DNA of 64,000 nt from Streptomyces sindenensis (lineage in GTDB: Bacteria > Actinomycetota > Actinomycetes > Streptomycetales > Streptomycetaceae). Positions 40,434 through 49,766 of this stretch are shown piece after piece. Numbering within the stretch: position 1 is the stretch's first letter; the number at the start of each line of letters is the position of its first letter. The notes under the pieces were generated by a model that worked only from the letters and a program-made list of their open reading frames with translations, was not told the origin of the DNA and did not search any database. Both the position numbers and the translations under genes were made by a program. The stretch is from positions 1-64,000 of the forward strand of contig NZ_BMSG01000016.1 in NCBI RefSeq assembly GCF_014649035.1, given 5' to 3'.

Positions 40434-41627
40434 TCAGGCGGACAGCGGCCGTTGCACCCTGATGGACTGGAGCAGGCCGACCGCCACCCAGACGGCGAAC
40501 ATCGACGATCCTCCGTAGGAGACGAAGGGCAGCGGCAGTCCGGCGACCGGCATGATGCCGAGCGTCATCCCGATGTTCTCGAAGGACTGGAAGGCGAACC
40601 AGGCGATGATCCCGGCGGCGACGACCGTGCCGTACAGCTCGGTGGTCTCGCGGGCGATCCGGCAGGCGCGCCACAGGACGACGCCCAGGAGCAGGATGAT
40701 CAGCCCCGCGCCCAGAAAGCCCAGCTCCTCGCCGGCGACGGTGAAGACGAAGTCGGTCTGCTGCTCGGGCACGAACTGGCCGGTGGTCTGGGTGCCCTCG
40801 AAGAGCCCGGTGCCGGTGAGGCCGCCGGAGCCGATCGCGATGCGGGCCTGGTTGGTGTTGTAGCCGACGCCCGCCGGGTCGAGCGCGGGGTTGGCGAAGG
40901 CGGCGAACCGGGCGATCTGGTAGTCGTCGAGCAGACCGAGCTGCCAGACGGCGACGGCACCGCCGGCACCCGCGCCGATGAGGCCGAGGACCCAGCGGTT
41001 GGAGGCGCCGGAGGCCAGCAGGACGCCGAGGACGATGACGGCCATGACCATCACCGAGCCGAGGTCCGGCATCAGCATGACGATGGCCATCGGGATCGCG
41101 GCGAGGCCCAGCGCCTTGGCGACGGTGCGGTGGTCGGGGTGGGCCTGGTCGCCCGCGTCGACGCGGGCGGCCAGCAGCATCGCCATCACCAGAATGATGG
41201 TGATCTTGGTGAACTCGGAGGGCTGGATCGAGAATCCGGCGGGCAGCTTGATCCAGGCGTGGGCCCCGTTGACCGTGGTGCCTAGCGGGGTGAGGACCGC
41301 GAGGACCAGCAGCACGGAGATGCCGTAGAGGACCGGGACGGCTCCGCGCAGGGTGCGGTGGCCGAGCCAGATCGTGCCGATCATCAGGGCGAGGCCGATG
41401 CCGGTGTTGAGGGCATGCCGCAGGAGGAAGAAGTACGGGTCGCCCTGGGTGAGGTGGTCGCGGTTGCGGGTCGCGGACCACACGAGGAGCGAGCCGAGGA
41501 ACGAGAGCACGAGCGCGGCCCCGAGCAGCGGCCAGTCCAGCCGCCGTACGAGGGAGTCGCGGGCCGTCAGCTTGGCCCAGGGGCCCTCGTCGGGTCCGTA
41601 CCGGGAGACGGAGAATCCACCTGCCAT
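40434..41627 (-). CDS. rodA: RodA/FtsW-family glycosyltransferase
   Basis: A 397-residue SEDS protein with about ten membrane helices. Family motifs GEELGFLGAGL and PFVSYGGSS are present near the C-terminus. SEDS enzymes polymerise lipid II glycan chains and work with a class B PBP; this one lies directly after the PBP gene in the mre cluster, and so serves wall growth other than septal division. ATG 41627 overlaps the PBP stop (TAATG), with GGGGAGG upstream, so it is translationally coupled. In Streptomyces this gene has been called sfr. Confidence 0.9.
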   Translation of the reverse strand: MAGGFSVSRYGPDEGPWAKLTARDSLVRRLDWPLLGAALVLSFLGSLLVWSATRNRDHLTQGDPYFFLLRHALNTGIGLALMIGTIWLGHRTLRGAVPVLYGISVLLVLAVLTPLGTTVNGAHAWIKLPAGFSIQPSEFTKITIILVMAMLLAARVDAGDQAHPDHRTVAKALGLAAIPMAIVMLMPDLGSVMVMAVIVLGVLLASGASNRWVLGLIGAGAGGAVAVWQLGLLDDYQIARFAAFANPALDPAGVGYNTNQARIAIGSGGLTGTGLFEGTQTTGQFVPEQQTDFVFTVAGEELGFLGAGLIILLLGVVLWRACRIARETTELYGTVVAAGIIAWFAFQSFENIGMTLGIMPVAGLPLPFVSYGGSSMFAVWVAVGLLQSIRVQRPLSA

Positions 41628-43849
41628 TACGGCTGCCTCCCCGTGGACGCGGGTGATCCGGTGAGTCCGGGCTGGCCTCCGGGCGGCAGGGGCAACTGGG
41701 GTTCCTGTCCTCCCGGCTGCTCCTCGGGCGTGACCGGAGTGGGGTCGTAGGGCTTGACCTTCGGCGCGTGGATCGAGCCGTCGGGCTGGATCTTCGGCAG
41801 CGCCTTCTGCGGCTCGGGCAGCAGGGCCCGCTTCAGGTCCTGGTTGCCGGCGGAGTCGAGGCCGTAGAGAGCGTCGTAGATCTTGCGGACGGCGGGGCCG
41901 GAGGAGCCGGAGCCGGTGCCGCCCTGGGAGATCGTCATGACGATGGTGTAGTCGTCGGTGTAGGTCGCGAACCAGCCGGTGGTCTGCTTGCCGTACACCT
42001 GGGCGGTGCCGGTCTTGGCGCGCATCGGGATCTTGTCCTGCGGCCAGCCGCCGAACCGCCAGGCGGCGGTGCCGCCCGGCTCGACCACCGAACGCAGCCC
42101 CTTGTCCAGGTCCTTGATGGTCTGGGCGCTGACCGGGAGCTTCCCGCTGGCCTTGGGCTTGATCTCCTGGACGGTCTTGCCGTCGGGGCTGATCACGGCC
42201 TTGCCGACGGTGGGCTCGTGGAGGGTGCCGCCGTTGCTGATGGCGGCGTAGGCGGTGGCCATCTGGATGGGCGTGACGAGGACGTCGCCCTGCCCGATCG
42301 AGTAGTTGATGCTGTCGTAGGCCTTGAGCTGGTTGCCTTCGAGGCAGCTCTCGTACGCGATCTGCTGGACGTAGGTGCCGCCCTTCTTGCCCTCCTTGCA
42401 CCAGGCGTCCTTGTTGGCCTCCCAGAAGTCCTGCTTCCACTGGCGGTCCGGGATGCGGCCCTTGACCTCGTTGGGCAGGTCGATGCCGGTCTCGGAGCCG
42501 AGCCCGAAGTCACGGGCGGTCGTGTAGAACCAGTTCTTGGCGTCCTTCTTGGGCTTTATGCCGCCGTCCTTGACCCACTCCTCGTGGCCGAGGCGGTAGA
42601 AGACGGTGTTGCAGGAGTACTTGAGCGCGTCGCCGAGGGTGATCGGGCCGTGGCCCTGGGACTCGAAGTTCGCGAAGGTCTGGTTGCCCAGGCTGTAGGA
42701 GCTGCTGCACTGGTAGAGGTCGTTGAAGTCGTGACCGGCGCGCACGGCGGCGCTGGCCGAGACCACCTTGAAGATCGAGCCGGCCGGGGCCTGGCCCTGG
42801 ATGGCCCGGTTGAGCAGCGGGTAGTTGGACTTCTTGCTGGTGAGCTTGGCGTACTCCTTGCCGGAGATGCCGCCGACCCAGGCGTTGGGGTCGTAGTCGG
42901 GCTGGGAGGCCATCGCCACGACCCGGCCGGTCTTCGACTCCATGACGACGACGGCCCCGGAGTCGGCCTCGTACTTCCGGCCGGTGATCTTGTCGGTCTC
43001 GCCCCGGACCCGCTTCATCGCGGCGGCGAGCTCGTATTCGGCGACCGCCTGGACGCGGGCGTCGAGGCTGGTGACGAGGGTGGAGCCGGCCACCGCCGGG
43101 TCGTTCTCCGCCTCGCCCATGACGCGGCCGAGGTTGTCGACCTCGTAGCGCGTGACGCCCGCCTTGCCGCGCAGCTCCTTGTCGTAGGTGCGCTCGATCC
43201 CGGACCGGCCGACCTGGTCGGAACGGAGGTAGGGCGACGGACCGTCCTGCGCCTGCTTGATCTCGTCGTCGGTGACCGGCGACAGATAGCCGAGCACCTG
43301 CGCGGTCTTCGCCTTGCCGGGGGCGGCATAGCGGCGTACGGCGGTGGGTTCGGCGGTGATGCCGGGGAAGTCCTCGGCGCGCTCACGGATCTGGAGGGCC
43401 TGCTGGGTGGTGGCCTCGTCGGTGACCGGGATCGGCTGGTAGGGCGAGCCGTTCCAGCAGGGCTGGGGGGTCTTGGAGTCGCAGAGGCGGACCTTGTCGC
43501 GGACGTCCTTCGGCTTCATGTCCAGGACCTCGGCGAGCCGGGTGAGGACGCCGACGCCGTCGTCCTTCATCTTCAGCAGCTCGGTGCGGCTGGCGGAGAC
43601 GACGAGGCGGGTCTCGTTGTCGGCGAGCGGTACGCCGCGGGCGTCGAGGATCGAGCCGCGCACGGCGGGCTGGACGACCTGCTGGACGCCGTTGCCCGCG
43701 GCTTCGGCGGTGTACTCGTCACCGTTGCGGATCTGGAGGTACCAGAGGCGTCCGCCGAGGGTGAGCAGCAGGGAGAAGACGAGGACCTGGATGACGATGA
43801 GCCGGATCTGGACCCGCTGGGTCCGCCCGGTCTCGGGAATGTTGCTCAC
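41627..43849 (-). CDS. mrdA: class B penicillin-binding protein (PBP2)
   Basis: A 740-residue transpeptidase. One membrane anchor lies near residues 16-36, then a dimerisation domain, then the transpeptidase with SIFK (Ser about 358), the YSCN motif and KTGTAQV. The C-terminus is Pro/Gly-rich. It crosslinks peptidoglycan outside the membrane and is expected to pair with the RodA protein encoded next. The GTG at 43849 is the family start, behind a GGGGGCAC stretch. It lies downstream of mreD in the shape operon. Confidence 0.92.
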   Translation of the reverse strand: MSNIPETGRTQRVQIRLIVIQVLVFSLLLTLGGRLWYLQIRNGDEYTAEAAGNGVQQVVQPAVRGSILDARGVPLADNETRLVVSASRTELLKMKDDGVGVLTRLAEVLDMKPKDVRDKVRLCDSKTPQPCWNGSPYQPIPVTDEATTQQALQIRERAEDFPGITAEPTAVRRYAAPGKAKTAQVLGYLSPVTDDEIKQAQDGPSPYLRSDQVGRSGIERTYDKELRGKAGVTRYEVDNLGRVMGEAENDPAVAGSTLVTSLDARVQAVAEYELAAAMKRVRGETDKITGRKYEADSGAVVVMESKTGRVVAMASQPDYDPNAWVGGISGKEYAKLTSKKSNYPLLNRAIQGQAPAGSIFKVVSASAAVRAGHDFNDLYQCSSSYSLGNQTFANFESQGHGPITLGDALKYSCNTVFYRLGHEEWVKDGGIKPKKDAKNWFYTTARDFGLGSETGIDLPNEVKGRIPDRQWKQDFWEANKDAWCKEGKKGGTYVQQIAYESCLEGNQLKAYDSINYSIGQGDVLVTPIQMATAYAAISNGGTLHEPTVGKAVISPDGKTVQEIKPKASGKLPVSAQTIKDLDKGLRSVVEPGGTAAWRFGGWPQDKIPMRAKTGTAQVYGKQTTGWFATYTDDYTIVMTISQGGTGSGSSGPAVRKIYDALYGLDSAGNQDLKRALLPEPQKALPKIQPDGSIHAPKVKPYDPTPVTPEEQPGGQEPQLPLPPGGQPGLTGSPASTGRQP

Positions 43850-43948
43850 TGGGTGCCCCCGGTGGTGGTCCGGCTGGGGGTGCGGGGGTCGTTCGCCGGG
43901 AGATACAGCCTCACGCGATGCCCCCGGGCCCCTCGGTGACGTACGGCT

Positions 43949-44614
43949 TCACAGGCGCTTGACCCCCTTGATCCGGCCCGCGCGGGCGGCCCGGTTGCGG
44001 GCTGCCTTGGCCCGCAGCCCACCGCGCTGGTTGCCGATCCGCAGACCGGTGCCCGAGGCGAGCCAGCCGGCGGCGACGTCGTTGGAGCCGGAGGACGCCT
44101 CGGCGAGCGGGTCGTTCTCGGTGCGTCTGGCGAGCGCCATGATGAGCGGCACCGTGAAGGGGGCCAGCAGCAGGTCGTAGACCGCGGCCGTGAACAGCAG
44201 GCTGCCCAGGCCCACATGGCGGGCGGCGGTGTCGCCGACGAGCGCGCCGACGCCCGCGTACAGCAGGGTCGAGCCGATCGCGGCGGCGACGACCACGGCC
44301 ATCGGGGCGAAGGCCGACTTCAGCTGCCCGTTCTCCGGCCGGGCCAGGCCCGCGAGGTAGCCGATGACGCAGAGCACCAGGGCGTAGCGGCCCGCGGCGT
44401 GGTCGGCGGGCGGCGCGAGGTCCGCGAGGAGGCCCGCGCCGAAGCCGATGAGGGAGCCACTGACCGGCCCGTACACGAAGGCGAGGCCGAGGACCGTGAG
44501 GAGCAGCAGGTCCGGGACGGCGCCGGGGAGCTGGAGGCGGGCGAGGACGGAGACCTGGATGACCAGGGCGACCACGACCAGGGCGGTGGAGAGCAGAGTC
44601 CGGTTGATGCGCAT
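43949..44614 (-). CDS. mreD: rod shape-determining protein MreD
   Basis: A 221-residue integral membrane protein with about five hydrophobic helices and the segment FVYGPVSGSLIGFGAGLLADLAP-like region near residues 45-70, typical of MreD. The C-terminal 60 residues are basic and cytoplasmic. MreD works with MreC and MreB in the elongation complex; in Streptomyces the Mre system matters for spore wall synthesis. It begins 5 bp after the mreC stop. Confidence 0.92.
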   Translation of the reverse strand: MRINRTLLSTALVVVALVIQVSVLARLQLPGAVPDLLLLTVLGLAFVYGPVSGSLIGFGAGLLADLAPPADHAAGRYALVLCVIGYLAGLARPENGQLKSAFAPMAVVVAAAIGSTLLYAGVGALVGDTAARHVGLGSLLFTAAVYDLLLAPFTVPLIMALARRTENDPLAEASSGSNDVAAGWLASGTGLRIGNQRGGLRAKAARNRAARAGRIKGVKRL

Positions 44615-44619
44615 GGGGA

Positions 44620-45669
44620 TCAGCCCTGCCCCTGGTCGTCGGGTTGCTGGGCGTTGCCCTGCTGGTTGCCTGCCGCGTCACCGGCGGCGTCGCCGTCGCC
44701 CGGCTTCTCGTTGATGTTGCCGACGACCTTGCCGGAGCCGTCCACCAGGTCGCCGTTGGGCTGGACCGTGACGGTGACCGTGGGGGTCGGCTTCGGCTTC
44801 GTCTTGACGGGCTGCTTGGGCAGGACCGTGTCGCGCGGGTCCTGGCGGGGGGCCTGCACGACGACGCCGACGATGTCGAGCTTGGTGAAACCGACGTACG
44901 GCTTCACGTAGACCGTCCGGGTCAGTGCGCCGCCGGACGGGTCGACGCGGACGACCTCGCCGACCGGGACGCCGGGCACGAAGGGCTTGTCCTTGCTGGA
45001 GCCGAAGGTGACCAGCCGGTCGCCGGCCTTCACCTTGGCCTTGCCGTTGAGGAACTGCACCGACAGCGGGCGCGAGCCCTGGCCGGTGGCGAAGCCGAGC
45101 TCGTCGGTCTTCTCCATCCGGGTGCCGACGGTGAAGTCGGGGTCGTTGGCGAGCAGGACCGTCGCGGTGCTGGGGCCGACGGTGGTAACCCGGCCGACCA
45201 GCCCTTCCCCGTTGAGGACGGTCATGTCGCGGCGGATGCCGTCGTTGGAGCCGGCGTCGATGGTGACCGTCCAGGAGAAGCCCTGGGCCGCTCCTATGGC
45301 GATGACCTCGGCGCCCTTGATGCCGTACTGTCCGGCGCCGGCGTTCTTCAGCAGGGCGTCGAGCTGGCGGACCCGGCTGTTGGTGCGGTCGTCGCTGCCG
45401 AGCTTGGCCTTCAGCGCCGCGTTCTCCTTCTCCAGGGTGGCGATCCGGTCGTGCCGGTTGCCGGAGTCCCTGACCGCCCCTATGGCGTTGCCCACCGGGT
45501 CGACCGCTGCCGCGACGCCGTTCTCGACCGGTCCGAAGACGGTGGCCGCGGCCTGCCGCGCGCCGTCGACCGGTGACCCCTCGCCGCCTCGGATATCCAC
45601 CGTGATCAGGGCGAATGCGATGGCGATCAAGAGCACCAGGAGCAGCCGGCTCTCTCGTGTGTCCCTCAC
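44620..45669 (-). CDS. mreC: rod shape-determining protein MreC
   Basis: A 349-residue protein. It has an N-terminal membrane helix (LLLVLLIAIAFALITVD), a coiled-coil segment (RIATLEKENAALKAKL, about residues 75-95) and the beta-barrel MreC domain with GLVGRVTTVGPSTATVLL. The C-terminal 70 residues are Pro/Gly/Gln-rich. It forms the extracytoplasmic scaffold of the elongation complex. The start is GTG 45669. mreB lies 183 bp upstream. Confidence 0.93.
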   Translation of the reverse strand: MRDTRESRLLLVLLIAIAFALITVDIRGGEGSPVDGARQAAATVFGPVENGVAAAVDPVGNAIGAVRDSGNRHDRIATLEKENAALKAKLGSDDRTNSRVRQLDALLKNAGAGQYGIKGAEVIAIGAAQGFSWTVTIDAGSNDGIRRDMTVLNGEGLVGRVTTVGPSTATVLLANDPDFTVGTRMEKTDELGFATGQGSRPLSVQFLNGKAKVKAGDRLVTFGSSKDKPFVPGVPVGEVVRVDPSGGALTRTVYVKPYVGFTKLDIVGVVVQAPRQDPRDTVLPKQPVKTKPKPTPTVTVTVQPNGDLVDGSGKVVGNINEKPGDGDAAGDAAGNQQGNAQQPDDQGQG

Positions 45670-45852
45670 GTGCGGCGGCCGTGCCTTCCTCGTCGGAATG
45701 TTCGTGCCTGTGTACGTCTCCGTACGGGGTACCGGTCGGAGGTGTCCCCGCTCCAGTACGTGTACAGCAACGATCTATATCAACGATCCGGCGACCGGAG
45801 CGGGTGCGTCCGCTCGCCGGATCGGGTGTGTCCCGCGGAAACCGCGCTGTGG

Positions 45853-46872
45853 CTAACGACGGGGCTGGGCGTCCAGCACCTGCTGGAGCGCCTCGAACTC
45901 CTCGACGCACTTGCCGGAGCCGAGCGCCACCGAGTCCAGGGGGTCCTCGGCGATGTGGATCGGCATGCCCGTCTCGTGGCGCAGCCGTTCGTCCAGACCG
46001 CGCAGCAGCGCGCCGCCGCCGGTGAGGACGATGCCGCGGTCCATGACGTCGCCGGACAGCTCGGGCGGGCACTTGTCGAGCGTCGTCTTCACGGCGTCGA
46101 CGATCGCGTTGACCGGCTCCTCGATGGCCTTGCGGACCTCGGCGGCCGAGATGACGACCGTCTTGGGGAGGCCGGAGACCAGGTCGCGACCGCGGATCTC
46201 GGTGTGCTCGTCCTTGTCCAGGTCGTACGCCGAACCGATGGTGATCTTGATCTGTTCGGCGGTCCGCTCACCGAGGAGGAGCGAGTACTCCTTCTTGATG
46301 TGCTGGATGATCGCGTTGTCCAGTTCGTCACCGGCGGTCCGGATCGACTGGGCAGTGACGATTCCGCCGAGCGAGATCACGGCGACCTCGGTGGTACCGC
46401 CGCCGATGTCGACGACCATGTTGCCGGTGGCCTCGTGGACCGGCAGACCGGAGCCGATCGCCGCGGCCATGGGCTCCTCGATGATGTGCACCTGGCGCGC
46501 GCCGGCCTGCGTGGACGCCTCGATGACGGCGCGGCGCTCGACCCCGGTGATACCGGAGGGAACGCAGACCACGACCCGGGGGCGGGCGAGGTAGCGACGC
46601 TTGTGGATCTTGAGGATGAAGTAGCGGAGCATCCGCTCGGTGATCTCGAAGTCGGCGATCACGCCGTCCTTCAGCGGCCGCACGGCGACGATGTTGCCCG
46701 GCGTGCGCCCGATCATCTTCTTGGCCTCGGAGCCGACCGCCAGAATTCCGCCGGTGTTGGTGTTGATGGCCACGACGGACGGCTCGTTCAGAACGATGCC
46801 GCGCCCCCTGACGTACACCAGCGTGTTGGCAGTCCCGAGGTCGATAGCCATGTCACGGCCGATGAACGACAT
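45853..46872 (-). CDS. mreB: actin-like cell-shape protein MreB
   Basis: A 339-residue bacterial actin. It begins [17 protein letters not shown], with phosphate-binding DLGTANT and DIGGGTTEV motifs and GGGALLRGL in the C-terminal half. It forms membrane-bound filaments that guide wall synthesis, here probably during sporulation. ATG 46872 is preceded by AAGGGGA at good spacing, so I prefer it over the upstream ATG 46893, whose extra seven codons contain that ribosome site. It is the first gene of mreBCD. Confidence 0.95.
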   Translation of the reverse strand: MSFIGRDMAIDLGTANTLVYVRGRGIVLNEPSVVAINTNTGGILAVGSEAKKMIGRTPGNIVAVRPLKDGVIADFEITERMLRYFILKIHKRRYLARPRVVVCVPSGITGVERRAVIEASTQAGARQVHIIEEPMAAAIGSGLPVHEATGNMVVDIGGGTTEVAVISLGGIVTAQSIRTAGDELDNAIIQHIKKEYSLLLGERTAEQIKITIGSAYDLDKDEHTEIRGRDLVSGLPKTVVISAAEVRKAIEEPVNAIVDAVKTTLDKCPPELSGDVMDRGIVLTGGGALLRGLDERLRHETGMPIHIAEDPLDSVALGSGKCVEEFEALQQVLDAQPRR

Positions 46873-47160
46873 TGAGTTCCCCTTGTTCCCCATGAGGATG
46901 CGTCGGGCCTTCCCAGGTAGCGAAGATGGCTTGTTCTGGTAGGCGAGGTTGGGCGCTGCGGGCGTGGAGGCTTCCATCGTAGTGCCGTGTGCACGGACAC
47001 AGCGCGGGGTCCTTCGCCGTTGTGAGCGGAACGGGTGCCCGTTCTACCCATGGTGACGTTACGTCGGAGGGATGCGTTCCCGCGACACCGAACCCTATGC
47101 CGAGGGGCGGCCGAATTACTTCGGTCGCCCCTCGCTTACAGCGCTGTTTGGCCGATCGAG
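46873..47160. other. intergenic region between ndk and mreB
   Basis: The 288-bp gap contains the ndk terminator (47102-47133) next to ndk and, nearer mreB, the region expected to hold the mre promoters. No gene is evident, and no single -10/-35 pair stands out. Confidence 0.5.
47102..47133 (-). terminator. ndk terminator
   Basis: GAGGGGCGGCCGAA at 47102-47115 pairs with TTCGGTCGCCCCTC at 47120-47133 with a single mismatch, around a four-base loop. It lies 28 bp beyond the ndk stop at 47161. Confidence 0.75.
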
Positions 47161-47574
47161 TCAGGAAAGTCCGGGAAAGAAAAGCTTCAGTTCTCGCTCT
47201 GCGGACTCCTCCGAGTCCGATGCGTGGATGAGGTTCTCCCGGGTGATCGTGCCGAAGTCACCGCGGATGGACCCGGGCGCGGCGGCGATCGGGTCGGTGG
47301 GGCCGGCCAGGGCGCGGACGCCCTCGATGACCCGCTCGCCCTCGGCCACCAGGGCGACGACGGGGCCGGAGGCCATGAACTCCATGAGCGGCTCGTAGAA
47401 CGGGCGGCCCTTGTGCTCGCCGTAGTGCTGCTCCAGCGTCTCGTGGTCCAGGGTGCGCAGCTCCAGGGCGGTGATCCGCCAGTTCGCCTTGCGCTCGATG
47501 CGGCCGACGATCTCGCCGATCAGGCCACGGCGGACCGCGTCGGGCTTGAGCAGGACGAGAGTGCGCTGGGTCAT
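47161..47574 (-). CDS. ndk: nucleoside diphosphate kinase
   Basis: A 137-residue enzyme that balances nucleoside triphosphates. It begins TQRTLVLLKPDAVRRGL; the family's phosphohistidine region, usually NxxHASDS, is seen as NLIHASDSEESAERE. The ATG 47574 follows AAGGAG at ideal spacing; the frame upstream is open but unlike the family. DUF4233-like and folC genes lie upstream on the same strand, the usual Streptomyces order. Confidence 0.96.
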   Translation of the reverse strand: MTQRTLVLLKPDAVRRGLIGEIVGRIERKANWRITALELRTLDHETLEQHYGEHKGRPFYEPLMEFMASGPVVALVAEGERVIEGVRALAGPTDPIAAAPGSIRGDFGTITRENLIHASDSEESAERELKLFFPGLS

Positions 47575-47761
47575 GTACGGCTCCTTGCAAGGCCAGGCAT
47601 ACGGGTGCGGTGAGGCGAGATTACAGGGGTACGGGAACGGATCCACGCCCGGGTTCACCCTGGGTCACCCTCGGGCCCCGAATCCACCGGGCCCCGGGGG
47701 CCGGGCGGGCGTGTCGGACACCCGGCGCGCGCCTCGGGGCGTCGTCGAGTGACGATCTGGC

Positions 47762-48115
47762 CTAGGCGGTGGCCTCCTCGGCCTCCTGCTGGGCGGCCCA
47801 GCGCGCCTTCGCCTCGTCGATCTTGCGGCCGTAGTGGATCGAGGCCCACCACAGCCCGCCGAAGGCGAGGCCGAGGATGAACATCATCGGGACCACGAAC
47901 CCGCTGAGGACCAACGCGACCTGGAGCGCCCAGCCCAGCTGAACGCCGCCGGGCCGGGTGATCATTCCGCACAGCAGCACGGACAGGGCCATGCCGATGC
48001 CGCACACCGTCCAGACCGCGGTCATGGAGGTGTCGTCCAGCTTCATCGCGACGAGACCGGCGAAGCCGATCACGAAGAACTCACCGATGAGCGTCGAGGC
48101 GCAGAGCGTCCGCAT
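47762..48115 (-). CDS. DUF4233-like membrane protein
   Basis: A 117-residue protein with four hydrophobic helices (for example FFVIGFAGLVAMKL, VWTVCGIGMALSVLLCGM, LQVALVLSGFVVPMMFILGLAF) and a charged C-terminal tail. It resembles the DUF4233 proteins found between folC and ndk in actinobacteria; function unknown. The ATG 48115 starts 5 bp after the folC stop (48121), with GGAAGGGG upstream inside folC, so it is co-expressed with folC. Confidence 0.8.
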   Translation of the reverse strand: MRTLCASTLIGEFFVIGFAGLVAMKLDDTSMTAVWTVCGIGMALSVLLCGMITRPGGVQLGWALQVALVLSGFVVPMMFILGLAFGGLWWASIHYGRKIDEAKARWAAQQEAEEATA

Positions 48116-48120
48116 CCCTC

Positions 48121-49641
48121 TCAGCCCCTTCCCAGCAGCAGCCGGGCCTCGCCGACCGTGATCACGGACCCGGTCACCAGCACCCCGGCGCCCGCGTACT
48201 CGTCCTCCTCCTCGGCCAGCGTGATCGCCGCCTCCAGGGCGTCGTCGAGGCGCGGCTCGACCTGGACCCGGTCGTCGCCGAAGACCTCGACGGCGACCGC
48301 GGCCAGCGCGTCCGCGTCCATCGCGCGCGGGGTGGAGTTCTGCGTGACGACGATCTCGGCGAAGATCGGCTCGAAGGCCTCCAGGAGCCCCCGGACGTCC
48401 TTGTCGTCGCTCGTGCCGACCACGCCGATCAGCCGGGAGAAGCTGAACGCCTCGGAGATGCCGTCCGCCGCCGCCTTGGCCCCGGCGGGGTTGTGCGCGG
48501 CGTCCAGGACGACGGTCGGGCTGGAGCGCACGACCTCCAGACGCCCCGGGGAGAGCACCGAGGCGAACGCCTTGCGGATGGCGTCGATGTCGAGGGAGCG
48601 GGCCTGCTCGGCGCCGATCCCGAAGAACGCCTCGACGGCGGCGAGCGCGACGGCCGCGTTGTGCGCCTGGTGGGCGCCGTACAGCGGGAGGAAGATCTCC
48701 TCGTACTCCCCGCCCAGGCCCCGCAGGGTGACGAGCTGTCCGCCGACCGCGATCTCGCGGGAGGCGACGCCGAACTCCATGCCCTCGCGGGCCACGGTGG
48801 CGTCCACCTCGACGGCCTTCTTCAGCATCACCTGCGCGGCGTCCACCGGCTGCTGCGCCAGGATGACCGTGGCGCCCGGCTTGATGACACCGGCCTTCTC
48901 ACCGGCGATCTCGGCGGGCGTGGTGCCGAGCCGGTCGGTGTGGTCCAGCGAGATCGGGGTGACGACGGCGACCGTGGAGTCGATGACGTTCGTCGCGTCC
49001 CAGGTGCCGCCCATGCCGACCTCGACGACCGCGACGTCGACGGGGGCGTCGGCGAAGGCGGCGTACGCCATGCCGGTGAGGACCTCGAAGAAGGAGAGCC
49101 GGTAGGGCTGCTGGGCGTCGACCATCTCGACGTACGGCTTGACGTCCTCGTACGTCTCGATGAACCGCTCGGCCGCGATCGGCGAACCGTCCAGGCTGAT
49201 CCGCTCGGTGATCGACTGGACGTGCGGGGAGGTGTAGCGGCCGGTGCGCAGCTCGAAGGCGTTGAGCAGGGCCTCGATCATGCGGGCCGTGGAGGTCTTG
49301 CCGTTGGTCCCCGTGATGTGGATCGAGGGGTAGGCGCGCTGCGGCTCGCCGAGGACGTCCATCAGGGCGGCGATGCGCGTGACGGAGGGCTCCAGCTTGG
49401 TCTCGCCCCAGCGTCCGGCGAGCTCCTGCTCCACGGCGCGCAGCGCCTTGTCGGTCTCGGGGTCGGCCGGGCGGGCCGGGACCGCTTCGCCCTGCGGCTG
49501 ACCCGAGTGGGCGCGCAGCGTGCGACTCCCGGCCTCGATCACCGCCAGGTCGGGGTCGCGCTGGGTCGCCTCGTCGACGATCTCCTCGAAGGTGTCGTCG
49601 GGATCGGACGCGTCGTGCCGGTCTGGGCGGGGCTCACTCAC
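48121..49641 (-). CDS. folC: folylpolyglutamate synthase / dihydrofolate synthase
   Basis: A 506-residue Mur-ligase-fold enzyme that adds glutamate to folates. ATP-binding HITGTNGKTSTARMIE and the family GMGGTWDATNV, LDHTDRLGTT and VLDAAHNPAG motifs are clear. The first 60 residues are a polar extension with no obvious fold. GTG 49641 is taken as start, behind GGGGCCC; ATG 49671 is possible. It lies downstream of valS after a strong hairpin. Confidence 0.93.
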   Translation of the reverse strand: MSEPRPDRHDASDPDDTFEEIVDEATQRDPDLAVIEAGSRTLRAHSGQPQGEAVPARPADPETDKALRAVEQELAGRWGETKLEPSVTRIAALMDVLGEPQRAYPSIHITGTNGKTSTARMIEALLNAFELRTGRYTSPHVQSITERISLDGSPIAAERFIETYEDVKPYVEMVDAQQPYRLSFFEVLTGMAYAAFADAPVDVAVVEVGMGGTWDATNVIDSTVAVVTPISLDHTDRLGTTPAEIAGEKAGVIKPGATVILAQQPVDAAQVMLKKAVEVDATVAREGMEFGVASREIAVGGQLVTLRGLGGEYEEIFLPLYGAHQAHNAAVALAAVEAFFGIGAEQARSLDIDAIRKAFASVLSPGRLEVVRSSPTVVLDAAHNPAGAKAAADGISEAFSFSRLIGVVGTSDDKDVRGLLEAFEPIFAEIVVTQNSTPRAMDADALAAVAVEVFGDDRVQVEPRLDDALEAAITLAEEEDEYAGAGVLVTGSVITVGEARLLLGRG

Positions 49642-49711
49642 GGGCCCCAGTCTACGGATGGGCGCCGACATCGCGCGCAGCGCCCGGCGAACGGTCCGCA
49701 AGACGTACGGG

Positions 49712-49753
49712 GAAGCCCCCGCACCTCCGGTCGGTCGGGGGTGCGGGGGCTTC
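49712..49753 (-). terminator. valS terminator
   Basis: GAAGCCCCCGCACC at 49712-49725 is fully complementary to GGTGCGGGGGCTTC at 49740-49753, loop 14 bases. It is 14 bp beyond the valS stop at 49767. Confidence 0.8.
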
Positions 49754-49766
49754 GTGTCGCAGAAGA

